Made by a program: the position numbers and the translations under genes. 64,000 bases of DNA from DAIOXA01 sp050949165. Its GTDB lineage: Bacteria; Bacillota; Proteinivoracia; UBA4975. Below are positions 32,799 to 41,382 of this stretch, piece by piece; within the stretch, counting starts at the first letter, position 1, and every line of letters begins with the position of its first letter. The DNA is taken from assembly GCA_050949165.1 (NCBI GenBank), contig JBMNFF010000001.1:806001-870000 (forward strand), read 5' to 3'. The notes beneath the pieces are model-generated. The model did no database searches. It saw only the letters and a list, made by a program, of their open reading frames with translations, and was not told the origin of the DNA.

Positions 32799-34411
32799 CC
32801 CGATCCCCCTTTACTTTGCCTTTGCTGATGCTCTTCCAGCATTTGGGCATAGAGCAGTAGCTCTTTACGGGAGGAAATGTTTAATTTCATATAAATGCGC
32901 TTATTGTGGGTCTTGATGGTGTTGATGGAAAGGTAAAGGGCCTGAGCAATTTCCCTGGCGGTGTATCCCTTGAGGTACAAGTCAAATACTGCCCTTTCTG
33001 CCTTGGACAGGGTCTCGATATTCTCCAGGAACTGATTAAACATGGGCAAAGAGCTGGGCTGATCAGCGGAGCTGGAGTCGGCGACCTCGTCCTGTTCCGC
33101 CAGGAACTTGACTAGGTCATCGATCTCGGGAATCCTCGTCTTGGGGACCTGAGACAGCTTCTCCTCCCGGATGAGGTTCAGCGCCCCCACCACGGGTTGA
33201 ATGTATTTGCGGCTGATAAAGTAGGACAATCCGCTGCTGATTACCAGCAGCACAACCAAGAAGAGCAGGAGCTGATTGTTCTGTCCCGAGATGTACTGGG
33301 CCAGATCTCTTTCCGGCATCATCAGGGCCAAAAGCCACTGCTCCTGATAAGCCGAGTCCATGGGGTACAGGGAAATGGCTTGGTGAATGCCGGCATAGGC
33401 GGCGCCGGAATCGTATTTGTATGTGCTGAAAGGATGGTCGGGAAGGACAGTTAATTGCCGAGCCAAGAGATCCTGAGGCAGGTAATCCCCCGCCACCAGC
33501 CCCCCTTTGCCCTGAAGCATATCCTCCTCCAAGGGGAAAAACAGAGAGAAGAGCGGATTGTACCGGGCCTGGTTGAGGCTATAGGACATCTTAAAGAGCA
33601 TGGCGCTGACCTCAAAGCCGCATATCCCAAAGGTGTTGCCCCCGGAATCCCGGAGGGGCACACAGCAATACATGGCCCCCTCGTTGCTGTTGGCAATGCT
33701 TCGGCCATAATACCAGTAGAACAGCCTGGACAGCGGGAGTCCGCTGCCCTGGGCGGTATCCATGACCCTCCTGTAGTCTTCAAGCTTGCCGACATCAAAC
33801 TCCATTTCCCACTGGGGCAGGATGCGCATATTGCTCTTCCTGGCAACTGGCATGGGGCCCCGCAACAGGCGGAGGTTGGCAAAGGAAGAGCTGACGATAT
33901 TGGGCTCCATATTCTTAATAAACAGGCCCGCCCGGGAATTCTCGGCGCCCTCCAGCCAGGGATTGACAGTGGCATCCAGGATTAAGAAGACCCCGCTGGC
34001 CCGGGCTTTTTCCAGAGCTGCTGCCAGCACGTCCAGCTCTCCTTCCAGGAGAGACTCCAGCAACTCCGGATGGTCTTGGATGGAATCAGGGGTTACGCCA
34101 AATTCCAATAGCCTGTTCTCCAGATCATGGGACAGAGTGCTGGCCAATTGGACGCCGTGCACCGAAAGGGCGCCATAGTCCCGGCGGACAGAATCCGAGA
34201 GATCCGCCAGTTCGTGTTCCAGAAAGGCGTGGCACTCCTTCTGCCCGGTCTTAAAGACGCCGCTGGCCACCAGGATGATCATGACTCCCAACATCACGGT
34301 AATCAGAAATACCATGAAAAAGGCAAAGAGCCGAAATCGCATGGGAAGGCCGGAATCTCGCATCAGTTTCATGCCATGAACTACTCGGTTGTGGGCCAGT
34401 TTTCCCCCCAC
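32795..34411 (-). CDS. Membrane-anchored LuxR-family regulator with extracytoplasmic sensor domain
   Basis: A 538-residue one-component sensor-regulator. A transmembrane helix at about residues 27-53 and another at about 378-400 bracket an outer domain of about 320 residues that looks like a double-Cache-type ligand-binding region (GAMYCCVPLRDSGGNTFGICGFEVS). A short linker follows the second helix, then a C-terminal LuxR/GerE helix-turn-helix at about 465-520 (LSKAERAVFDLYLKGYTAREIAQAL, with SINTIKTHNKRIYMKL). There is no kinase or receiver domain, so DNA binding would occur at the membrane. GTG at 34411 is chosen for its 8-nt spacing from AGGAGG. It lies between the binding-protein and PrcB-like genes. 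Confidence 0.86.
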   Translation of the reverse strand: MGGKLAHNRVVHGMKLMRDSGLPMRFRLFAFFMVFLITVMLGVMIILVASGVFKTGQKECHAFLEHELADLSDSVRRDYGALSVHGVQLASTLSHDLENRLLEFGVTPDSIQDHPELLESLLEGELDVLAAALEKARASGVFLILDATVNPWLEGAENSRAGLFIKNMEPNIVSSSFANLRLLRGPMPVARKSNMRILPQWEMEFDVGKLEDYRRVMDTAQGSGLPLSRLFYWYYGRSIANSNEGAMYCCVPLRDSGGNTFGICGFEVSAMLFKMSYSLNQARYNPLFSLFFPLEEDMLQGKGGLVAGDYLPQDLLARQLTVLPDHPFSTYKYDSGAAYAGIHQAISLYPMDSAYQEQWLLALMMPERDLAQYISGQNNQLLLFLVVLLVISSGLSYFISRKYIQPVVGALNLIREEKLSQVPKTRIPEIDDLVKFLAEQDEVADSSSADQPSSLPMFNQFLENIETLSKAERAVFDLYLKGYTAREIAQALYLSINTIKTHNKRIYMKLNISSRKELLLYAQMLEEHQQRQSKGGSG

Positions 34412-34449
34412 AGGGCTCACCTCCTCCCCAGCCTTGGCAAAATCACCAC

Positions 34450-35826
34450 TTACCTGCCCTGAATAAAGGACTCAAAATCCCCCTGGATTGCCTGTTGGTA
34501 AGCCTGCTCAGGGTCCATGGTCTCCAGCAGCAGCAGGTACTCGGTCCTGGCCTCGGCGGCCAATCTCTTGAGATCCCTTTCATACTCTCTGCTCAGACTA
34601 TCGTATTCATCGAAGACCGGCGGGATGTAAAAATCATATTCCTTTTGAACGGTGATGGCAGCTATCAAGAGCTTGCGGATATTTTCGTTTTCGATGGTGT
34701 CCAGGTTCTTCTCGATGCTGTGTTCAAAGGCTTCGATGGTCACCGGCAAGTAGCCGGTGGAGGCGACGAATTTCATATTTTGCCGGGGGGAGGTAAACCA
34801 TTTCAGGAAGATGGCAGCAGCCTTCTCCTTTGCCGGGGTAGATTTGGCCACAACCAGGCCGCCGCCCCGCTGGATGGCGATCTTTTTGCCGCCCTCAAAT
34901 ACCGGAAAGGGCAGCACGGTGTACTCCACTGCTTGGCGGGTATTGTCGGGGAAGGTTACTTCGGTGCCATAAAAGAGGATGCCCGCCGTTGAACCGGTTG
35001 AGCAGACGATTTCCCCGGTCTTGGAAAGATCTGAAGAATAACCATCATAAATGGCATAGCCGCCTTTGACTGCCGGCTCATAGAAGCAGGACCAAATGTG
35101 CCGGAACTCCTGGGAATCCAGGACCAAGCATCCGTCGGTGATGAGATCGCCGCCCAGCTGGCGCATGCCTACCTGGGCGATATTGAACAGCGAGTCGGCA
35201 GTGTAAAAGTGCTTTCCATCCCCGGGTTCCGGAGTCTGTTCATCGGTCCACTGGTAATACTGGAGAGCGGCTGCGGCAATGCCCTCAAAGGTGGTCAAGT
35301 CCTCCATGCTAACCCCGGTGGCGGCAGAAAATTCATCGAAAAAGGTCTGATTGACAAACAGCACTTCCGTGGACTTGGCGAAGGGAAAGACGAATAACTG
35401 GTCGCCAAGTCTTCCCTCATCCAAAAAGCGAGGTACGTAGAGATCCAGCTCCCCTTGCTCGAAGTAGGCATCCAGAGGAGCCAAAAGGCCCTTTGCCGCC
35501 AAAATTGCGGCCGTCTGGGGATAGCAGGTGGCGATGTCCGGCATTGCAGGGGCGCCGGGATCGTCGTCGGCAATCATGGTCAGCTTTTCCCGGATTGTGG
35601 CTGAATCGGAGATGGAGGTAATGCTGAGAAAGATCCCCTGCTCCTTGCCCACAGTCTGGTTGAACTCGTCCACCAGCTGGTCCATGGTTGTCTGCATCTG
35701 ACCTCCAAAATTATGCCACATCGTCAGGGTTACAGGATTATTCGGACTAAGGCCCACATCCCTGGCGCAACCTGACACGAAAAGGCTTATCAATACTCCC
35801 AGGAGCAGCAGCTTGAGAATGCGCAT
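34450..35826 (-). CDS. Extracellular solute-binding lipoprotein (sugar ABC type) without transporter genes
   Basis: A 458-residue lipoprotein. The lipobox FVSGC places the lipidated cysteine at residue 20. The mature protein has the family-1 sugar-binding fold: PVTLTMWHNFGGQ at the start, FPFAKSTEVLFVNQTFFDE, and AIFLKWFTSPRQNMKFVASTGYLPV near the end. Such proteins bind sugars for ABC importers, yet no permease or ATPase gene is adjacent; the next gene, 38 nt on, is a membrane LuxR regulator. It probably serves as a ligand receptor for that sensor, though a transporter elsewhere is possible. ATG at 35826 has a run of G upstream. Confidence 0.9.
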   Translation of the reverse strand: MRILKLLLLGVLISLFVSGCARDVGLSPNNPVTLTMWHNFGGQMQTTMDQLVDEFNQTVGKEQGIFLSITSISDSATIREKLTMIADDDPGAPAMPDIATCYPQTAAILAAKGLLAPLDAYFEQGELDLYVPRFLDEGRLGDQLFVFPFAKSTEVLFVNQTFFDEFSAATGVSMEDLTTFEGIAAAALQYYQWTDEQTPEPGDGKHFYTADSLFNIAQVGMRQLGGDLITDGCLVLDSQEFRHIWSCFYEPAVKGGYAIYDGYSSDLSKTGEIVCSTGSTAGILFYGTEVTFPDNTRQAVEYTVLPFPVFEGGKKIAIQRGGGLVVAKSTPAKEKAAAIFLKWFTSPRQNMKFVASTGYLPVTIEAFEHSIEKNLDTIENENIRKLLIAAITVQKEYDFYIPPVFDEYDSLSREYERDLKRLAAEARTEYLLLLETMDPEQAYQQAIQGDFESFIQGR

Positions 35827-35865
35827 GAACAGCCCCCCTAAAATTATTTAACAATTAATCGCCCA

Positions 35866-35886
35866 TAATCACCCTCAGGGTGATTA
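35866..35886. promoter_or_regulatory. Perfect palindrome in the divergent control region
   Basis: TAATCACCC and GGGTGATTA are exact inverted repeats around TCA. The site is 40 nt upstream of the solute-binding gene and 118 nt upstream of the AraC-type gene. There is no T-run, and its symmetry and place suggest an operator for a dimeric regulator, with the LuxR-type or AraC-type protein as candidates. Confidence 0.6.
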
Positions 35887-36003
35887 CTGAGGAAGAAAAA
35901 ACAACTATACTCTATGTAAGAGAAGAGAAATGCACTTGCCTATTTATTTACAGTACTGCCCTCTTAACTTTGTTATGCAAAATTAAGGTGAGGTGGAAAG
36001 TCA

Positions 36004-36804
36004 ATGGCTGTTCAGATTGGAGAGGCAAATCAGAGGTCAGTCCGGGTCGGCGTCAATCCTGTGCGCCAGCTGCTTGTTCTCAGCAAGAATACCTCCCCAC
36101 ACGTGTTTCCTGGCCAGGATGAACCCGTTGCCATCACCGACTTCATATATTTGCCTCGCTGTACCCGGGCAGAGCAGTTAGCCGCTCCCCAAAACTACTA
36201 TATGTTCATCCTGACAAAGCCCAATTCGCCACTTAATATCGTGATGATTGGGACTGCCTTAATCAGAAAGATTGACCATCGCTTCGTCAACATCCATCCA
36301 ACCACTGAAGCCTACCGCATCCTGGAGACTTGGGACATCAGCAACCGCCTGAACATGTTCTACCAGGAGGCGCAGTGCGATTATCCCGGCAGGGATAAGC
36401 TCCTCCAGGACCTGGCAGAGATTGTCACCGCCCTCATGGTCCAGCGCATCCCCAAGCCAACCGGCAATCTGCAAAAGCGCCCCAGCAAGGACATCAGGGC
36501 CGCCATCGAATATATTCATAACAATTGCAGCACGCCCATGACCCTGGAGGAAATATCCAAACAGGTAAACTACAGCCAGTATCATTTCATTCGCATTTTC
36601 AAGAAAGAAACCGGCTTCAGTCCCTTTGAGTATCTCACAAATTGCAGGCTGGACAAGGCGCGAGAGTTGCTGGCAAAAACCCCCTTTACTATAACCGAAA
36701 TCTGCCTGCAATGCGGATTTCAAAACAGCAGTCACTTTGCCACCGTTTTCAAGAAACATACCGGCATGAGTCCCAGTGAATACAGGCAGAAATCATCCCC
36801 GTAA
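36004..36804 (+). CDS. AraC-family transcription regulator
   Basis: A 266-residue regulator. The N-terminal 165 residues are a sensing region I cannot assign. The C-terminal AraC/XylS domain has both helix-turn-helix units: MTLEEISKQVNYSQYHFIRIFKKETGFSPFEYL, then FTITEICLQCGFQNSSHFATVFKKHTGMSPSEYR. ATG at 36004 has AGGTGG 8 nt upstream. It is divergent from the solute-binding lipoprotein operon and shares its control region, so it probably regulates that operon. A strong terminator follows. Confidence 0.9.
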   Translation: MAVQIGEANQRSVRVGVNPVRQLLVLSKNTSPHVFPGQDEPVAITDFIYLPRCTRAEQLAAPQNYYMFILTKPNSPLNIVMIGTALIRKIDHRFVNIHPTTEAYRILETWDISNRLNMFYQEAQCDYPGRDKLLQDLAEIVTALMVQRIPKPTGNLQKRPSKDIRAAIEYIHNNCSTPMTLEEISKQVNYSQYHFIRIFKKETGFSPFEYLTNCRLDKARELLAKTPFTITEICLQCGFQNSSHFATVFKKHTGMSPSEYRQKSSP

Positions 36805-36883
36805 AAGCTCGTCAATCTTCGCAAACTATTTATTTCTACAACTGGCCTTCAGTTTCCTGCTGAAACGGAAATCCCGCGTCGTC

Positions 36884-36912
36884 AAAAGCCACCCGGAAGG
36901 GTGGCTTTTTCA
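36884..36912. terminator. Bidirectional terminator between the AraC-type and SDR genes
   Basis: AAAAGCCACCC (36884-36894) and GGGTGGCTTTTT (36899-36910) flank a GGAA loop. The T-run and A-run on either side allow termination from both strands; the SDR stop is about 20 nt away on the other strand. Confidence 0.88.
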
Positions 36913-36932
36913 ATGGCGGCACTTATGAGAAG

Positions 36933-37748
36933 TTAGACCGAAAATACCTGCCTTTTCATCTTCATTCTGTTCTTTCTGGCTGTTGACCAGCGATAATACA
37001 ACAACTTGGCGATTAGTTGCCTGGGCAAGATTGCTCCCGCGAACCCCAATAGGCAATTGGCTATCCCCGGAACATACACGCCGTTACCGGCAAGCACTTT
37101 TGAGATACTCCTGTTTGCGACCAGTTCAACCCTGTTTGTGGTAAGTCTGCCCCACATCCCCTGGGCGGCAATCCCTTCCAGCGAATCAGGGGTTGTAGGA
37201 AGCCCTCCCGGGCACACCGTTAAAACATGGATATTTGCTGCCCTTAGTTCCTGACCCAAGGCAAGGGAAAAGTCCAACAAAAAGCGTTTGGACGCGGCAT
37301 AAGTCGCCTTCAGCGGCATGGGGTAGAGCGAGGCGAGGCTGGAAACAAAGACCAGGTAAAATCTGCCCCCCGGCCGGCGGTGAGCAAGGGCATAGTGGGT
37401 GAGTTGCAGAGTAGCCACTATATTTAGCCTGACGATCTCTGTAACTTCCCGGCAATTTCGCTCTGTAAACCCGCCTTCATGATCGATGCCGGCTACATTC
37501 AGCAGCATATCCAGCTGGATTTTTTCTCCGGCAATGTACGCAAACATTTCGGCCACTTGCCTGTCATCCAATAAATTGCACGCCTTGGTAACAATGTTTA
37601 CTCTGTATTGGCGCTGAATCCCCTGACTCAATCGATTGAGGGAATCCTGACTGAGATCTGTCAGAAACAGATCGTATCCCCGCTGGGCGCAATCCAAAGC
37701 CATGGCGCGCCCAAGCCCCCCGCAAGCCCCGGATATCATGACGAACAT
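36933..37748 (-). CDS. Short-chain dehydrogenase/reductase
   Basis: A 271-residue classical SDR. The cofactor motif is SGACGGLGRA near the N terminus, LLNVAGID marks the fourth strand, and the catalytic serine and YxxxK follow as SSLASLYPMPLKATYAASK. The C-terminal tail is basic (ARKNRMKMKRQ), and a hydrophobic segment at about 225-245 suggests membrane contact, as in long-chain 3-ketoacyl or retinol dehydrogenase-like SDRs. The substrate is unknown. It is the last gene of the padR operon and overlaps the second SDR by 13 nt. Confidence 0.88.
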   Translation of the reverse strand: MFVMISGACGGLGRAMALDCAQRGYDLFLTDLSQDSLNRLSQGIQRQYRVNIVTKACNLLDDRQVAEMFAYIAGEKIQLDMLLNVAGIDHEGGFTERNCREVTEIVRLNIVATLQLTHYALAHRRPGGRFYLVFVSSLASLYPMPLKATYAASKRFLLDFSLALGQELRAANIHVLTVCPGGLPTTPDSLEGIAAQGMWGRLTTNRVELVANRSISKVLAGNGVYVPGIANCLLGFAGAILPRQLIAKLLYYRWSTARKNRMKMKRQVFSV

Positions 37749-38608
37749 GCCGCTACACCCTCATTATATTTAATGCCACACAATCTTTCACTTAAGTCAA
37801 ACAAGCGCCTGGTGTCCTCAACTCTGTCAGCCCGCCGGTTATACCGCCGCTCATGGCACTGGTAATAGTACAGCCCCGGGGGGGCAGGCTCCTGATTAGC
37901 CAGGAAAGAGTATGTCCGGGCTGCGACATCCGGACTTACTCCAAACCTTTTCCTGATTCCCCAAAACAGATTGACAATGCCGCCGGTATGCTTGCATCCA
38001 ATTTCAGTGTTGACCAAACCGGGATCGACGACATAGGCCCTGATTCCCAGGGCTGAAAACCGCCGGTTGAACTCTTTGGCAAAGAAGACATTGCACAGTT
38101 TGGATTGCTTGTAGGCAAATAAGCAACTATAGCGTCGCCTCATCATGATATCCCGCCACCTGATCCGCGTATTTTTATGGGAGTTGCTGCCTGTAAGGAT
38201 TACTCGCCCGCCGGCATTGGCCAAGAAGGGCGTCAACCTGTAGGTCAGCAAGAAACCCGCCAGGTGATTCAAAGCAAATTGTTGCTCATAGCCATCCTCT
38301 GTGGTCGAATACCAACTCCTGACGCCGCCGGCATTGTTTATCAGAATCTCGAGCTTACCCTGGCATTCCCTGACCAAATAAGCGGCGATTTGGTCTGCAA
38401 TTGCATGCACTTCCCTCTGATGCATCAGATCTCCGCAGAAGTAAATCACTTTTCCCCCGGGAACCAATGCCTTAATTTTATCAACTGCCGCAGCACATTT
38501 TTCTCTGCTTCTGCCAACCCCAATGACACAATAGAACTGTTCGGCAAATTGCTGGGCTATGGAAAAGCCAATCCCCGAGGTTGCGCCGGTTATTACCACC
38601 GTCCTCAT
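37736..38608 (-). CDS. Short-chain dehydrogenase, retinol dehydrogenase-like
   Basis: A 290-residue SDR with TGATSGIGFSIAQQ as the cofactor motif, NNAGGVRS, GSNSH around the catalytic serine and FAYKQSKLCN as YxxxK. After that comes VDPGLVNTEIG, the pattern of the retinol dehydrogenase/WW-domain oxidoreductase-like group. The reaction is an NAD(P)-dependent alcohol/ketone conversion; the substrate is unknown, possibly a lipid. It lies between the DUF1700-like gene and the other SDR. Confidence 0.88.
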   Translation of the reverse strand: MRTVVITGATSGIGFSIAQQFAEQFYCVIGVGRSREKCAAAVDKIKALVPGGKVIYFCGDLMHQREVHAIADQIAAYLVRECQGKLEILINNAGGVRSWYSTTEDGYEQQFALNHLAGFLLTYRLTPFLANAGGRVILTGSNSHKNTRIRWRDIMMRRRYSCLFAYKQSKLCNVFFAKEFNRRFSALGIRAYVVDPGLVNTEIGCKHTGGIVNLFWGIRKRFGVSPDVAARTYSFLANQEPAPPGLYYYQCHERRYNRRADRVEDTRRLFDLSERLCGIKYNEGVAACSS

Positions 38609-38629
38609 ACAGCACCCTCACCTTCCCAA

Positions 38630-39328
38630 TTATTGAAACCAGTTGAGCTCATGCCAGAAAGGTTTAAAGTCTGTGTAGGCAAACATGTAAAAAACACCGA
38701 TGCAGAACAACACTCCGCCTGTCACCCCGGCAATTAAGGCGATTTTCCTCAGCACCTGCCTGGCGCCGGGGCTAACCTCGGGGTGCAAAGCAGGACATGA
38801 TTCCTCCCAGCCCTTAACAGTGTTCCGGTGCCAATGGATGTAGGACCGGACCCACTGGTGAACATACAGGAAACACCAAGTGGTGGCAACGGCGCTTACC
38901 GCTCCCAGACCGATAAAGGAGGTCCCCAGCAGCAATCTCCCGGCGTAGGGGATTAAGGGAATCAGGCCGGCAACATTCAAGTTTAGCACCAGGCAGAATC
39001 CCAGACTCACCAGGGCGATGGAAAAACCTGCAAAGACGATATTCAACCCGTACAGCAAAAGCAATGCCATGGTAGCCAAGATAGCCAAAAACCCCAGGCC
39101 GATTCGGGTGGGAACACCTGCCGGCTCATGAAAATCCGCTTCACCCTCAAATTGGGCGGCAATTGCAGTGGGGCTATCCAACCTCGCGGCGATTTCCTCC
39201 TCGCTAAAACCTTCGCTGAGCTTAAAGTCAAAATGCTCTTGGTATTCCAATAAGATCTCCTGGACATCGGCAACCTTCCTTGCCCGCAGTGCCCTCTCCA
39301 GTTCCCGCAGAAATTCATGCCTGTTCAT
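38630..39328 (-). CDS. DUF1700/HAAS-like membrane protein paired with PadR
   Basis: A 232-residue protein. The first 60 residues form a soluble helical domain (MNRHEFLRELERALRARKV...QEILLEYQEHFDFKLSEGFSEEEIAARL) of the HAAS/DUF1700 type. Several transmembrane helices follow (about 78-165 and 203-222). These proteins are commonly encoded directly after PadR regulators and are thought to act with them in envelope stress signalling. The start overlaps the padR stop region by 14 nt. Function otherwise unknown. Confidence 0.82.
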   Translation of the reverse strand: MNRHEFLRELERALRARKVADVQEILLEYQEHFDFKLSEGFSEEEIAARLDSPTAIAAQFEGEADFHEPAGVPTRIGLGFLAILATMALLLLYGLNIVFAGFSIALVSLGFCLVLNLNVAGLIPLIPYAGRLLLGTSFIGLGAVSAVATTWCFLYVHQWVRSYIHWHRNTVKGWEESCPALHPEVSPGARQVLRKIALIAGVTGGVLFCIGVFYMFAYTDFKPFWHELNWFQ

Positions 39329-39641
39329 CTTCTTCCCCTTCCAAAATTTCTTTTACCTCAGCGGCAAAGGCAAGCCATTCTGCCTTAGCCTTCCTGTACT
39401 CTTCCTCCCCATACCGGGTGAGGGTGTAATACTTCCGCGGCGGTCCCCCACTTTCTTCCGACAGGTATGTTGTCACCAAGCCCTCGCTCTTTAGCTTCCG
39501 CAAAATGGGGTAAACGGTCCCCTCTGAAATCTGGATGCGCCGGGAAAGGTACTCTGAGATTTCGTAACCGTATTGATCTTTATTGGTCAATAGGGACAGT
39601 ACACATAGCTCTATGACTCCTTTTTTATATTGAATATTCAA
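39315..39641 (-). CDS. PadR-family transcription regulator
   Basis: A 108-residue winged-helix protein: YKKGVIELCVLSLLTNKDQYGYEI, ISEGTVYPILRKLKSEGLVTTY (recognition helix and wing), then SGGPPRKYYTLTRYGEEEY. The C-terminal helix serves dimerisation. TTG at 39641 is chosen with AGGAGG 6 nt upstream; a longer in-frame reading crosses the promoter and the neighbouring terminator and is rejected. It probably represses its own operon (padR, DUF1700-like gene, two SDR genes). Confidence 0.92.
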   Translation of the reverse strand: MNIQYKKGVIELCVLSLLTNKDQYGYEISEYLSRRIQISEGTVYPILRKLKSEGLVTTYLSEESGGPPRKYYTLTRYGEEEYRKAKAEWLAFAAEVKEILEGEEDEQA

Positions 39642-39684
39642 GACGCACCTCCTCGAAAATACTGTACGTTGTTCTCTATTACAT

Positions 39685-39712
39685 ATTATATAATAGTTAG
39701 ATAATCTGTCAA
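39685..39712 (-). promoter_or_regulatory. Promoter of the padR operon
   Basis: TTGACA (39712-39707) and TATAAT (39690-39685) on the minus strand are 16 bases apart. The region between and around them is A/T-rich and contains the palindrome ATTATATAAT, a plausible PadR operator. Confidence 0.75.
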
Positions 39713-39720
39713 GCATTTTA

Positions 39721-39754
39721 TAAAAAAAGCCATTGGGGACGGTTCCCAATGGCT
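39721..39754 (-). terminator. Terminator of the subtilase gene
   Basis: AGCCATTGGG / CCCAATGGCT (39754-39745 with 39737-39728) is followed by TTTTTTTA on the minus strand. The loop region contains GGGGACGGTTCCC, sharing its core with the palindrome at 115-177. Confidence 0.85.
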
Positions 39755-39786
39755 GATAAATTCTGGCCCCGGCTGAGGCTACAAGC

Positions 39787-41229
39787 TCAATAGACGCGCA
39801 CTGTTTTAGTGGCAGAACCTGTTGCGGGGCCTTTACTGGCAAAAGCCTCTATGGTGTAGTAACCTCTGCCGTCTGCGGAAGTAGTGGTGTACGTGAAAGT
39901 AACGGTCCCGCTGGAATTGGTCGAGCCGTTGCCCTGCAACACCCTGCCGGATGCGGTGGTCAGCTTCAGCGTAACGGCGGCACTGGGTACCAATGCGTTA
40001 TTCTGATCGCGGACAGTTACCGTCATCCTCATTGTTTCGTACAGGTAGTAGTAGCTGTAGTTGATCGAAATGCTGACATTCAGGTTCTGGGGATCCGGCT
40101 CGCCCGGGCCGCCATTGACGTACTGGTACGCCGCCCAGGCGTCAACCAAGCCGTTGCCATAGCGCCAGGGGTCATTCCACATATCATTGGCGGTGGCATT
40201 GAGGACATTCCGCAATTGAACGTTGGTAAGACTGGGCTTGGCGCCCCAGATCAAGGCCGCCACTCCTGCCACATGGGGACAAGCCATGGATGTGCCGCTC
40301 ATGGTTCCGTAACCGCCATTATAGGTGGTGCTGTAAATACTGGAACCGGGAGCCATCAATTCCAAAGTCGAGCCGGTACTGGAGAAGCTGGAGCGGACGT
40401 TGCCGGAAGTAATTGACCCAACAGCTATGACGGAAGAGTACCGGGCAGGATAACTAATGCATTCGGTATTTCCGGAAGCTGTGCCTTCGTTCCCGGCGGC
40501 CGCAACCAACAGTATCCCTGCGTTGTAGGCGGCGTTGCAGGCATTCTGCAGAGCGGAGGAGCCGGAGCTACCCCCCAGGCTCATGTTAATGATGTCCATA
40601 TCGTTGTTGATGGCCCACTGAATACCGGCAATGATATTGCTGTAGGAGCCGTTACCTGAAGCATCAAGAACCTTTACGGCATAGAGCCTTGCCGCAGGAG
40701 CAACCCCCAATACCCCAATGGTATTGTCCAAAGCAGCCACAGTTCCGGCCACATGGGTTCCGTGCCCGTTGTTGTCATTATAACTGCCGGTGCCTGTGGT
40801 ATCATAACCGCCATAAACGGTTAAATCCTGATGGTTGGTGCGGATACCGGTGTCCAAAATGGCAACTTTTACTCCGCTACCCTTCTGACCGGCGCTGTGC
40901 ACTTGGGGAGCGTTGACCCTCTCGACTCCCCAGGGCACTGTCTGAGCGAGAGCCTTCGCCGGATAATCGGGTTCTACATAGTCAATCCCCGGCCCTTTTT
41001 GGACGCTATTGAGGGCCGATTTGGGCAATTTGACCTGGATGGCGTTGATAAAGTCAAACTCCCGCTCTATTTTCCCGCCGGCAAAAAGAACCGTGTCCTT
41101 GCCCTTTTCGTCGGACAGGCCAATAATCACTGAAACTTGTTCCTTGCTTTCCGATACCGCGCCTGCGACGAGGGGGAAGGGAATCAGCATGAACAGCGCC
41201 AACATTACAGCGAGAATTCTTTTCACCAT
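39787..41229 (-). CDS. Secreted S8 subtilisin-like serine protease with C-terminal Ig-like domain
   Basis: A protein of about 480 residues. A signal peptide (about residues 1-24, ending VAGAV) is followed by an I9-type propeptide and the S8 catalytic domain, with the triad in VAILDTGI (Asp), NGHGTHVAGTVA (His) and MSGTSMACPHVAG (Ser). After about residue 385 a bacterial Ig-like/invasin domain begins (VTVRDQNNALVPSAAVTLKL). It should be exported and self-processed, acting on proteins outside the cell. The GTG directly after the ATG at 41229 has better spacing from AGGAGG and may be the true start. Single-gene unit. Confidence 0.92.
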   Translation of the reverse strand: MVKRILAVMLALFMLIPFPLVAGAVSESKEQVSVIIGLSDEKGKDTVLFAGGKIEREFDFINAIQVKLPKSALNSVQKGPGIDYVEPDYPAKALAQTVPWGVERVNAPQVHSAGQKGSGVKVAILDTGIRTNHQDLTVYGGYDTTGTGSYNDNNGHGTHVAGTVAALDNTIGVLGVAPAARLYAVKVLDASGNGSYSNIIAGIQWAINNDMDIINMSLGGSSGSSALQNACNAAYNAGILLVAAAGNEGTASGNTECISYPARYSSVIAVGSITSGNVRSSFSSTGSTLELMAPGSSIYSTTYNGGYGTMSGTSMACPHVAGVAALIWGAKPSLTNVQLRNVLNATANDMWNDPWRYGNGLVDAWAAYQYVNGGPGEPDPQNLNVSISINYSYYYLYETMRMTVTVRDQNNALVPSAAVTLKLTTASGRVLQGNGSTNSSGTVTFTYTTTSADGRGYYTIEAFASKGPATGSATKTVRVY

Positions 41230-41347
41230 AATCCTCCTAAAATGATGATTGATTACCTTGAGAAACCCCTCAAGATAACCTAATTCATATATATGCGGGT
41301 AAGAGTTTCCTCGAGAAAAGGCATTAACTCGTATAATACAGCCCATT

Positions 41348-41376
41348 AAAAAAAACCATCGGGCGATCCCCGATGG
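41348..41376 (-). terminator. Terminator of the GNAT gene
   Basis: CCATCGGG / CCCGATGG (41376-41369 with 41363-41356, 5-nt loop) is followed by eight T on the minus strand, just past the GNAT stop. Confidence 0.88.
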
Positions 41377-41382
41377 CTATTC

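Noticed and set aside
39642..39842. Longer PadR protein starting at 39842
   Set aside because: The extension crosses the padR promoter and the subtilase terminator; a good ribosome site and family start are at 39641.
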